Shown here piece by piece: positions 1 to 6,897 of a stretch of 10,099 bases of DNA. Numbering within the stretch: position 1 is the first letter of the stretch; each line of letters starts with the position of its first letter. The stretch spans positions 1 through 10,099 of the forward strand of contig JAAXUD010000055.1 of NCBI GenBank assembly GCA_013336205.1, given 5' to 3'. The position numbers and the translations under genes are program-made. Source of the DNA: Lentimicrobium sp. GTDB taxonomy: Bacteria; Bacteroidota; Bacteroidia; Bacteroidales; Lentimicrobiaceae. Below the pieces are notes generated by a model. It saw only the letters and a program-made list of their open reading frames with translations. It was not told where the DNA came from and ran no database searches.

Positions 1-1333
1 TGTAATGCTCCGGTTGCGATTTGGCCAATAGACAAAGCTCTACATTATCTGACCACACCTGTGGATTTTTGTCGAGTTTCTCAGCCAGATTGTATGCATC
101 CAGCACGTGAGCCAATCCGATATTGTAGGCAGCAAGTACAAATTTGGTGCGCTCTTCAGGATCCGGAACACGGGTTTTAAATTGCTTGTCGAGATATTTA
201 ATCAGGCGGACGCCGGCTGCAATCTGCTCCTGTGGTGTTGAACCTTCGTGGGCTCCAAACCGGTGGGCTGTGGAAGGCATTAATTGCATCAACCCGAAAG
301 CGCCTACACGCGACCTGGCATCGATTCGGAATTTTGATTCCCTGTAAATAAGGGCAGACAACAAACGCCAGTCCCAGTCAATATTAGCGCTCATCTGTTT
401 GATAACCTCATCATAGGCTGAAATAGTCATGTGCTTAACCGGTATACCCAGTGCCAGATGAACATAGCGGGGATTTTCGTAATACCGTGCATACTGATAG
501 TTGAAATCGCGGCTGTTCTGGTTTTTTTCGATCCACTGATTAACAGATTCACGCAGATTTACCGATCCTTTTCTAACAGCCCAGCTTACACCCATTTCGG
601 GGCTTACGGCTGTATGAACATCAATATCGTTATAAATCAGCGAAAAAGCCCTGGCGGTGCTTTCAAAAGCAAGGGTATAATCTGCTTCTCCATTCGCAAC
701 ATCCTTGATAAGCTGAGCAACATTCTTATCGTTTTGTGTGGATATCAGTGCTTTGTTCTTGCTGGCTTGCTGAATATCAGAAAGATAATACTGTTTTCTG
801 GAGCTGGCCGACAAAGAAATGGTTTTTCCTTCGAGTTGGCTCAGTTCTTTTACCAGGTGAGCGTCAACGGTTTTCATATCACGCATTTTGCGCCAGTTGT
901 CCGGCTTGCGCTGAACAAGTACCTGTTTGCTTAAAAAAAGCGGTTCGGTCTGCTCTATGGCATAGCGGGAGTTGGTAAGCGGAGGAAGTTCCATGGCCAC
1001 AATGTCAACGCGGCGCTGCTGAAGCAGTTGTAAAGCTTTGTGATAATCCGGTTCGACAAGAATCTCGAGTTCAACACCAAGGGTTTTTGCATACTTATTG
1101 AGCATTTCAAACTGGTAACCCTTAGGCTCTCCCTGGTGATTAAAATAATTGATTGGATTGTCGTCAGTAATGGCAACCAGTTTTCCGCGACGTATGATAT
1201 CTTTCAAAACGCCACCAACCTGGTCGGAACTTAAAAAAGGATTTCCTGAAGAAACCGAGCATGATTCAGGAACCAGCAGGATAAACATCAGGATAAATAA
1301 ACTCAGGGAATTATATATGATTCGTCTGCGCAT
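1..1333 (-). CDS. MltF-like lytic transglycosylase, 3' end beyond window
   Basis: This is a partial gene: 444 residues are visible and the C-terminus lies beyond base 1. I read it directly from the minus strand. The ATG at 1333-1331 is preceded immediately by an in-frame TGA, so it is the earliest possible start. Residues 1-25 form a hydrophobic export signal ending at Cys25 (PESC), a loose lipobox. Residues about 45-290 resemble a periplasmic solute-binding domain of the SBP_bac_3 type (GKLVAITDDNPINYF, then a YQFEMLNKYAK segment). Residues about 310-440 are an SLT/GH23 domain, with catalytic Glu332 in YRESKF, then GLMQLMP and AYNIG, the usual transglycosylase motifs. This two-domain order is that of MltF, which cleaves peptidoglycan glycan strands to 1,6-anhydro products in the periplasm. 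E. coli MltF is a little over 500 residues, so probably only a short tail is missing. The family call is strong; orthology to E. coli MltF is less certain. Confidence 0.9.
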   Translation of the reverse strand, partial: MRRRIIYNSLSLFILMFILLVPESCSVSSGNPFLSSDQVGGVLKDIIRRGKLVAITDDNPINYFNHQGEPKGYQFEMLNKYAKTLGVELEILVEPDYHKALQLLQQRRVDIVAMELPPLTNSRYAIEQTEPLFLSKQVLVQRKPDNWRKMRDMKTVDAHLVKELSQLEGKTISLSASSRKQYYLSDIQQASKNKALISTQNDKNVAQLIKDVANGEADYTLAFESTARAFSLIYNDIDVHTAVSPEMGVSWAVRKGSVNLRESVNQWIEKNQNSRDFNYQYARYYENPRYVHLALGIPVKHMTISAYDEVIKQMSANIDWDWRLLSALIYRESKFRIDARSRVGAFGLMQLMPSTAHRFGAHEGSTPQEQIAAGVRLIKYLDKQFKTRVPDPEERTKFVLAAYNIGLAHVLDAYNLAEKLDKNPQVWSDNVELCLLAKSQPEHY

Positions 1334-1570
1334 TCAGTTTGTTTTGGTTAATCAATTGCAGGTGTCTGATTTTTAATCATTTCACAACCGGCTTTTATGT
1401 TTCCCTGTAATAGTATAAGTGGGGAACAAGGGGCATTTTGCAAATGCTGTGCCAAATGGGAATAATTATCAGGTTATCTGACAATTGGATTAATCAGGGG
1501 CTTTCTAAAACAGTGTTAATTGGTGGGGAAATCACCAAAAAGGAAATTGTGAAATTATAACATCTTGTTG
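1334..1570. other. Intergenic region between exporter operon and mltF-like gene
   Basis: This 237-bp gap is the longest non-coding stretch in the window. It holds two small inverted repeats. One is GCATTT/AAATGC with a 3-base loop at 1433-1447. The other is TTGGTG/CACCAA with a 7-base loop at 1520-1538. I found no match to the Bacteroidota promoter pattern TAnnTTTG on the minus strand, and no convincing ORF. It presumably contains the end of the exporter transcript and the leader or promoter of the mltF-like gene, but neither is clear from sequence. Confidence 0.5.
1520..1538 (-). terminator. Weak hairpin downstream of exporter operon
   Basis: A perfect 6-bp inverted repeat (TTGGTG at 1520-1525, CACCAA at 1533-1538) with a 7-base loop lies about 33 bp past the stop codon of the last exporter gene. 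Read on the minus strand it is followed by TTAACACTG, with no T-run. It could be a weak terminator or an RNA-stabilising 3' stem, or it may mean nothing. Confidence 0.25.
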
Positions 1571-2677
1571 TTAAGTTGTCTTCCGGTAACGCCATACCGC
1601 CAGGAACAAAACGGTAAGGCCATACACAAACAATATTCCCAGGTTATTCATAACATGCACGAAACCAGAGCCTTTGAGCATTACCATGCGGATCATGGCA
1701 ATAAAATAGGCAATCGGATTGATCACATTCAGATTGCGGGCCCATTGTGGCATACTTTCAACCGGTGTAAAAAGACCGCTCATCAGAATAAAGATCACAA
1801 GCAGAAACCAGGCGAGAAACATTGTTTGCTGTTGTGTATTGGTAACTGTGGATAAAAAGAGGCCAATACCCATCACAACAAGCAGATAAACTGATGCTAT
1901 CAGGAAAATGAGGAAAATATTGCCCAATAAAGGGATGTCAAAGACAATACGGGCTACCAATAAGCCTACAGCCAGTTCAAACAGGGCTATAATCCAGAAA
2001 GGGATAAGTTTACCGGCAATAAACTGGTATTTTTTGATCGGCGTGACATTGATCTGTTCAATGGTGCCTATTTCTTTTTCGCGGACAAGGTTCATCGCTG
2101 ACAGGAACATGCCGATGATGGTTACCAGCAACACCAGGATACCCGGTACCATGTAGGTTTTGTAATCAAGTTGCGGATTAAACCAGAACGACCAGCTTAC
2201 ATTGATGGCCGGTCTGGCATCAGGTTGTATGCTGGCTATAATGCTTTTGTTGTATTCATTGATAATCGAAACGGTGTAAGCACTCATCAGGGCCGCCGCA
2301 CTTCCGTTAATGGCATCGTTAATTATCTGAACTCCTGCGGCATTGCCTGTTTCAAGGTTTTTTTCAAAGCCGGGCAACAGCACCAGCATTTGATGGGCTT
2401 GGCCCTTCAGCAGGTACTCCATCCCCGATTTGCTGTCATTGCTTTGACCAACTATGTGGTAAAATTCCGACGATCGGAAATGCGTAAGCAGCTGGCGTGA
2501 ACTCACACTGTTATCATTGTCAACTACATAGAGATTGATGTTTTTAATTTCAAAAGTTACCGCATAGGACAGGATAAGCAGTTGTACCACCGGAATAACA
2601 AAAATGATGGGTAGCATCATCTTGTTACGGAAAACCTGTAAAAACTCCTTCTGCACTATGTAGAAAATTGTCCTCAT
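1571..2677 (-). CDS. ABC-2 type exporter permease (YbhR-like)
   Basis: This 368-residue inner-membrane protein is the second of two related permeases and the last gene of the operon. The topology is typical of ABC2_membrane_3 proteins: one N-terminal membrane helix (about 22-42), a large periplasmic domain (about 45-172), then five more helices to the C-terminus. The cytoplasmic loop after the second helix carries REKEIGTIEQI at 199-209, the conserved E-x-G-T-x-E segment that contacts the ATPases in this family. A further landmark is GLFTPVESMP at 301-310, before the last helices. It starts 15 bp after the upstream permease stop. By position and family it corresponds to YbhR of the ybhGFSR exporter and would pair with the adjacent permease to form the transmembrane pore. 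The substrate is unknown; drugs or toxic envelope-active compounds are the usual inference for this family. Confidence 0.9.
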   Translation of the reverse strand: MRTIFYIVQKEFLQVFRNKMMLPIIFVIPVVQLLILSYAVTFEIKNINLYVVDNDNSVSSRQLLTHFRSSEFYHIVGQSNDSKSGMEYLLKGQAHQMLVLLPGFEKNLETGNAAGVQIINDAINGSAAALMSAYTVSIINEYNKSIIASIQPDARPAINVSWSFWFNPQLDYKTYMVPGILVLLVTIIGMFLSAMNLVREKEIGTIEQINVTPIKKYQFIAGKLIPFWIIALFELAVGLLVARIVFDIPLLGNIFLIFLIASVYLLVVMGIGLFLSTVTNTQQQTMFLAWFLLVIFILMSGLFTPVESMPQWARNLNVINPIAYFIAMIRMVMLKGSGFVHVMNNLGILFVYGLTVLFLAVWRYRKTT

Positions 2678-2692
2678 GTTGTGGAATTGTAA

Positions 2693-3787
2693 TTATGCCA
2701 GCCTGATTTTGAATTTTTTAACACTCGCCAGGATGAAAAAGACGGTCATTACCATCAGTATCAGGGTTTCTTTCCAGAAGTAGGCGATACCTGTCCCTTT
2801 CAGCATTATCGATTTGATAATCAAGATGAACCACCGTGGAGGCATTATCGTGCTAAACCATTGTAACACGACAGGCATATTCTCGACCGGGAAAATAAAA
2901 CCAGACAGCAGGATGGTGGGAAGCATCAGGGCAAACATCGATAGCATCATGGCTGTTTGCTGGTTGTTGCTCACCGTGGATATAAAAATGCCAAGCGACA
3001 AGGCCAGCAATATAAAAAGAATGCTTTCGGCAAGCAGCAGCAGCAGGCTTCCTTTCACCGGAACTCCAAATACAAAGTAGCTGAGTACCAGAATTGATAT
3101 GGCATTGATAAACGAAAGCAATACATAGGGCATTACTTTGCCTGCGATTATATGAAGTGGCTTTAGCGGTGAAACCAGCAATACCTCCATGGTGCCGAGT
3201 TCCTTTTCGCGGGCGATGGATATGGAGGTCATCATAGCCGAGACAAGCATCAGGAGAATAGTGATAATTCCCGGCACAAACATGTAAACACCCTTAAGGG
3301 CCGGATTGTACATCATGCGCACTTCGGGGACTATTACCGGCATATTACCCTTTACAACAAGGCCCTGGCTGTAACCTGAAATAATACCATTGGCATAGCT
3401 CACCAATAAATTGGCGGTGTTGGGATCTGAAGCGTCAGCAATCAGTTGAATGCCGGGACTTTCACCCCTTTCCAGTTTTTGGGCAAAATTGTCTTCGAAT
3501 ACCACCGCCATTTTGTTTTTGCCTTTACGGAAACTCTCTTCAATTTCATTTTGCGAATAAAGTATCTCTCCTTCCAGAAAATAGCCTGAAGCAAACAGCT
3601 TGTCTTTAATGGAAGTGGTTACCTGGTCATGCGCGGGATCAACGATGGATACTTTAACATCTTTAACCTCATTGGTTATGGCAAATCCAAACAGAAGTAC
3701 CTGCGCCAGCGGCATCCCGAAAAGGATGATCATCGAACGGATGTCGCGAAAAATATGCAGGAACTCTTTGATAACAAATCGCTTCAT
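2693..3787 (-). CDS. ABC-2 type exporter permease (YbhS-like)
   Basis: This 364-residue inner-membrane permease is paralogous to the protein encoded just downstream. It has a membrane helix at about 18-38, a periplasmic domain at about 42-165, and five C-terminal helices between about 168 and 355. The coupling segment REKELGTMEVLLVSPL lies at 193-208, and SGFIFPVENMP at 295-305 matches the equivalent segment of its partner. The gene begins 12 bp after the stop of the second ATPase gene, so translation is probably coupled within the operon. It corresponds to YbhS. The two permeases differ enough in sequence to suggest an obligate heterodimer rather than redundant copies. The family assignment is firm, but the exported compound cannot be told. 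Confidence 0.9.
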   Translation of the reverse strand: MKRFVIKEFLHIFRDIRSMIILFGMPLAQVLLFGFAITNEVKDVKVSIVDPAHDQVTTSIKDKLFASGYFLEGEILYSQNEIEESFRKGKNKMAVVFEDNFAQKLERGESPGIQLIADASDPNTANLLVSYANGIISGYSQGLVVKGNMPVIVPEVRMMYNPALKGVYMFVPGIITILLMLVSAMMTSISIAREKELGTMEVLLVSPLKPLHIIAGKVMPYVLLSFINAISILVLSYFVFGVPVKGSLLLLLAESILFILLALSLGIFISTVSNNQQTAMMLSMFALMLPTILLSGFIFPVENMPVVLQWFSTIMPPRWFILIIKSIMLKGTGIAYFWKETLILMVMTVFFILASVKKFKIRLA

Positions 3788-3799
3788 GGTACGATATCT

Positions 3800-4537
3800 T
3801 TATTCAGATTTACGGGCCAGTTTCAGGAAGACCTCGTTCATTCCGGCAGCATTGTACTTTTCTTTCAGCCTGGCGGGCGTATCCAGGGCTTCAATTTTCC
3901 CGTCTACCATGATGGAAACCCGGTTGCAATATTCAGCTTCGTCCATATAGTGCGTGGTCACAAAGACGGTTATCCCGGAGTCGGCTGCCTCGTTGATTAA
4001 TTCCCAGAATTGCCTGCGGGTAATGGGATCCACCCCACCTGTTGGTTCATCCAGAAAAACAATTTCAGGAGAATGCATGATGGCGACCGAGAAGGCAAGT
4101 TTCTGTCTGATTCCGAGTGGTAATGCCGAAATAAGGGTGTTTTTCAGGTCTGAGATTTCCAACCTGTCAAGCATCTCCTCTGTTTTTTTGATAATTGCCA
4201 CCTTACTCATTCCGTAAATACCTCCATAAAAGCGGAAGTTTTCACCCACCGTAAGATCTTCGTATAATGAAAAGCGCTGACTCATATAACCAATGCGCTT
4301 TTTTATATTTTCTGTTTGTGTAAAAACGTCAAATCCGGCTACCCTGATCCGGCCTGAAGTCGGGCTCGATAATCCGCACAATATCCTGATTGCGGTTGTT
4401 TTACCAGCACCATTTGCCCCCAGAAACCCAAAGATTTCTCCTTTTGCTACTGAAAAAGTGAGGTTATCGTTGGCAACAAACCTGCCGAACCGTTTAACCA
4501 TGTTCTCCGCCTCAATGGCGTATTCGATGTTATCCAT
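3800..4537 (-). CDS. ABC exporter ATPase 2, degenerate signature (YbhF C-half-like)
   Basis: This 245-residue cytoplasmic ATPase has a single nucleotide-binding domain. Visible motifs are Walker A GANGAGKT at 40-47, Q-loop Gln87 (YMSQRFSLYEDL), Walker B IVFLDE at 159-164 with catalytic Glu164, a D-loop at about 168-170, and H-loop His196 (TTHYMDEAEYC). The ABC signature, normally LSGGQ, reads LPLGI at 139-143, so Ser and the first Gly are lost. The C-terminal NBD of the fused enterobacterial YbhF also has an LPLG-type signature. The start codon lies inside the upstream ATPase gene (8-bp overlap), implying translational coupling and equal dosage. It most likely heterodimerises with that ATPase to power the two permeases. 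The motif pattern makes it the partner that supplies the catalytically complete Walker/His side. Confidence 0.92.
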   Translation of the reverse strand: MDNIEYAIEAENMVKRFGRFVANDNLTFSVAKGEIFGFLGANGAGKTTAIRILCGLSSPTSGRIRVAGFDVFTQTENIKKRIGYMSQRFSLYEDLTVGENFRFYGGIYGMSKVAIIKKTEEMLDRLEISDLKNTLISALPLGIRQKLAFSVAIMHSPEIVFLDEPTGGVDPITRRQFWELINEAADSGITVFVTTHYMDEAEYCNRVSIMVDGKIEALDTPARLKEKYNAAGMNEVFLKLARKSE

Positions 4538-5453
4538 TCTTCATCCTCATCAGGTCGATAAAACAGTCTTCAATTCCTGCATTGGTTTCGCTTACCTGGG
4601 TTTCACCAAGTCCTGATTGCTCAAGAAATGATTGTATTTCGACAGGGCTGAGTTTGCCTGATTCAGCCGTGGCATGCACAAATTCGCCAAACATGTCGGC
4701 ACTGTGAATAAGCGGGTGTTCTTTCAACTTCCTGATTAAACCCAGGGTATTGCCGTTCCTGATCCGGAAGAGCTGCCAGCGGAATGCTTTTGTGATTTGC
4801 TCAGGGGTGTCGGTGGCGAGAATTCTGCCATGCTGTATCAAAGCCACACGATCGCATAGGATGGCTTCGTCCATATAGGGTGTTGCCACAATGATGGTGA
4901 TTCCTTCTTTCTTCAGCCTGATCAGCATTTCCCAGAACTCACGCCTGGAAACAGCGTCAACTCCTGTGGTTGGTTCGTCCAGGACCAACACCACCGGCTT
5001 ATGAATCAATGCACACGAAAGGGCTAGTTTTTGTTTCATTCCGCCCGAAAGCTTACCGGCACGGCGTTTGGCAAAAGGGGCAATCTGGTCGTAAATATCC
5101 CGGATGAGGTAGTAGTTTTCCTTTATATCGGCCTTAAAAATACCGGCAAAGAAAGAGAGGTTTTCTTCAACCGTAAGGTCCTGATAGAGCGAAAATTTGC
5201 CGGGCATGTAACCAAGGATTTTTCTCAATGCCCTGTAATCCTTAACCACATCCAATCCTTCGACACTGGCAGTGCCTGCATCCGGCAAGAGTAAAGTTGT
5301 CAGAATCCTGAAAAGGGAAGTTTTTCCGGCTCCATCAGGGCCGATAAAGCCGAAAATTTCTCCTCTTTTTACTGAAAAACTAAGGCTATCAAGGGCTTGC
5401 GTTTTATCGTAACGCTTACTAAGTCCTTCACAGCGGATTGCAAATTCTGACAT
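4530..5453 (-). CDS. ABC exporter ATPase 1, no H-loop His (YbhF N-half-like)
   Basis: This is a 307-residue ATPase. It has Walker A GPDGAGKT at 38-45, a canonical signature LSGGM at 135-139, and Walker B LVLDE at 156-160. Two switch residues are missing. The Q-loop position reads MPGKFS (Gly85 where Gln is expected) and the H-loop reads ATPYMDEA (Pro192 where His is expected). After about residue 225 there is an extension of roughly 80 residues ending in IEDCFIDLM. From memory of the family, the N-terminal half of YbhF has a similar tail before its second NBD, so this gene looks like the first half of a split YbhF. It begins 8 bp after the DUF2147 stop codon and overlaps the next ATPase gene by 8 bp. 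The role in an exporter is clear; which ATP site is active is inferred. Confidence 0.92.
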   Translation of the reverse strand: MSEFAIRCEGLSKRYDKTQALDSLSFSVKRGEIFGFIGPDGAGKTSLFRILTTLLLPDAGTASVEGLDVVKDYRALRKILGYMPGKFSLYQDLTVEENLSFFAGIFKADIKENYYLIRDIYDQIAPFAKRRAGKLSGGMKQKLALSCALIHKPVVLVLDEPTTGVDAVSRREFWEMLIRLKKEGITIIVATPYMDEAILCDRVALIQHGRILATDTPEQITKAFRWQLFRIRNGNTLGLIRKLKEHPLIHSADMFGEFVHATAESGKLSPVEIQSFLEQSGLGETQVSETNAGIEDCFIDLMRMKNG

Positions 5454-5461
5454 TCAACCGA

Positions 5462-5950
5462 TTATTTTCTTAAAGTTTCTTCCTTGGTCCAAACGGCGGT
5501 TTTTCCAATACCCATCCAGGCTTTACCAATATAACCTCTGATTTTCAGCGATTTACCACTTTCGAATTTCATATAGCAGCTATATGTTTTGCCGCTGGAA
5601 GGGTTGTAGATTGTTCCTTCGCTCCATTCATCGTTTTCGGCATCGTAAGTAAAATCCTTTAGTATCTGAAGTCCCATTACCTTGCGCGATTGAAGTTTCG
5701 TTTCCGGGTTGTTTTTATCAAGCTTCTCTTTCCCATTGGCTTCTTTTGGTACTTTCAGCCAAACGATCTCACCAACATATTTCCCATTGGTTGCTTTGTG
5801 GATATGTACCTGCGATTTTTCCTTGCCGGTTTCATCGTCATAAGTCAGGTAATAACCTGCGATGCGGTCAGCCTTTGAAGCCTGGCCAAAGGTCAAAGCC
5901 GGAAAAATGAGGGCAACTCCCAGAATTGCAAGAATCAACGTGTGTTTCAT
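5462..5950 (-). CDS. Secreted DUF2147 family protein within exporter operon
   Basis: This is a 162-residue protein. An upstream ATG at 6049 in the same frame would give 195 residues. I prefer the ATG at 5950 because it places a normal signal peptide at the N-terminus (MKHTLILAILGVALIFPALT, cleavage near residues 22-24) and avoids overlapping the adaptor gene by about 59 bp. The mature part carries the DUF2147 pattern: IAGYYLT near 30, YVGEIVWLKVP near 58-68, GTIYNPSSGKTYSC at 112-125, and LKIRGYIGKAWMGIGKTAVW at 135-154. The family is small, secreted and of unknown biochemical function. The gene sits 40 bp after the adaptor gene and 8 bp before the first ATPase gene, so it is co-transcribed with the exporter. 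A periplasmic accessory role is inference only. Confidence 0.88.
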   Translation of the reverse strand: MKHTLILAILGVALIFPALTFGQASKADRIAGYYLTYDDETGKEKSQVHIHKATNGKYVGEIVWLKVPKEANGKEKLDKNNPETKLQSRKVMGLQILKDFTYDAENDEWSEGTIYNPSSGKTYSCYMKFESGKSLKIRGYIGKAWMGIGKTAVWTKEETLRK

Positions 5951-5990
5951 GTTTACATAGTTTAATTTGTGAATATGTGCCGAAGATACT

Positions 5991-6881
5991 CTATTTGACG
6001 AAAATAACCTCAGCCGGCATGGCAATTTTAAGTCGCCCGTCGTTTTCAACGCTCAGCTTAACCGCGTATACAAGGCTCACCCTTTCCTCCCGCGTCTGTA
6101 TTATTTTGGGCGTAAATTCAGCTGTTGGCGAAACCCAGGATACAACGCCCTGCATTTCGCTTAAGCCTTTTGCTGAGTCAATGAACACTTTTGCTTTCTG
6201 ACCGGTTTTAACTTCAGCAAGCATATTTCCACTAATGTACACCCGGAGATCCATCGTGGTGAGATCTGCAATTTTATACAAGGGCTTGCCAAAGCTGGTG
6301 ACTTCTCCTGTTTCTGCATAGCGGCTTAACACCGTTCCTTCTACAGGATTAATGATATGGCAGCGTTTCAGCGCTTCCTCAACCTGCGATATCTGGGCAT
6401 CCAGCGCTTTTATTTCATCTTTAATAGCTGACAATTGGGTGTTGACGGAGATGATTTGTCTGTCAATAACCTCAATCGCACCGGTCACATCGTCGTATTG
6501 CTTTGGCGTTGCAGCCTGTTCTTTAAGCAGATTCTCAATACGTTTGCGGTCTGTTATCAGGTTCGCTTTCTGTTGATTAAAAACAGCTGTCTGTGCGTTT
6601 ATATTGGCCGATTTGCTGCCAATCGCAGAGCGCTGCGCAATCAGCTGAAGCCTTTTATAATGAAGGTCAGTGGTATCAATCAGACCGATAGTGTCGCCCT
6701 TCCTCAGAATTTCGCCTTCGCTGATATCCAGCCATAGTATTCTTCCATTGGCTTCGCCCGAAATGGTAGTTTCTACTGCTTCAAAGTTGCCATAGGCATC
6801 GGGTACTACTTTTTCCTGGTTGCACGAAACCATGAGTCCTGTTGTCATTACAAGGAGTATTAATGTTTTCCTGTATTTCAT
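5991..6881 (-). CDS. HlyD/YbhG-like periplasmic adaptor lipoprotein
   Basis: This 296-residue membrane fusion protein has a lipoprotein signal (lipobox MVSC, Cys20), so it is probably anchored by lipid rather than by a membrane helix. A lipoyl/barrel-sandwich half lies at about 30-70 (ISGEANGRILWLDISEGEILRKGDTI). A long alpha-helical hairpin spans about 73-172, and its tip region LLKEQAATPKQYDD at 118-131 resembles the TolC-contacting turn of HlyD/MacA-type adaptors. The second lipoyl half (INPVEGTVLSRYAETGEVTSFG, 177-198) and a beta-barrel domain (about 205-296) follow. It would bridge the inner-membrane permeases and the TolC channel across the periplasm. It starts 16 bp after the tolC-like stop codon. 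Order and architecture match YbhG. It is slightly shorter than typical HlyD proteins but appears intact. Confidence 0.92.
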   Translation of the reverse strand: MKYRKTLILLVMTTGLMVSCNQEKVVPDAYGNFEAVETTISGEANGRILWLDISEGEILRKGDTIGLIDTTDLHYKRLQLIAQRSAIGSKSANINAQTAVFNQQKANLITDRKRIENLLKEQAATPKQYDDVTGAIEVIDRQIISVNTQLSAIKDEIKALDAQISQVEEALKRCHIINPVEGTVLSRYAETGEVTSFGKPLYKIADLTTMDLRVYISGNMLAEVKTGQKAKVFIDSAKGLSEMQGVVSWVSPTAEFTPKIIQTREERVSLVYAVKLSVENDGRLKIAMPAEVIFVK

Positions 6882-6897
6882 CTTATTCCGTTTTTTT

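Noticed and set aside
431..934. Plus-strand open frame of 167 codons
   Set aside because: It lies wholly antisense to the MltF-like gene, whose minus-strand translation carries recognisable domains and the catalytic motif; the plus-strand product resembles nothing.
1470..1482. TCAG/CTGA inverted repeat as a regulatory site
   Set aside because: Arms of only 4 bp in AT-rich DNA are expected by chance, and no regulator is linked to the site.
1565..1855. Plus-strand open frame of 96 codons starting at the operon end
   Set aside because: It is antisense to the well-supported permease gene, and its low-complexity, His/Lys-rich product has no family features.
5951..6049. Upstream in-frame start that would extend the DUF2147 protein by 33 residues
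   Set aside because: The extension has no hydrophobic signal at its N-terminus, overlaps the adaptor gene, and would bury a good signal peptide that begins at the ATG at 5950.
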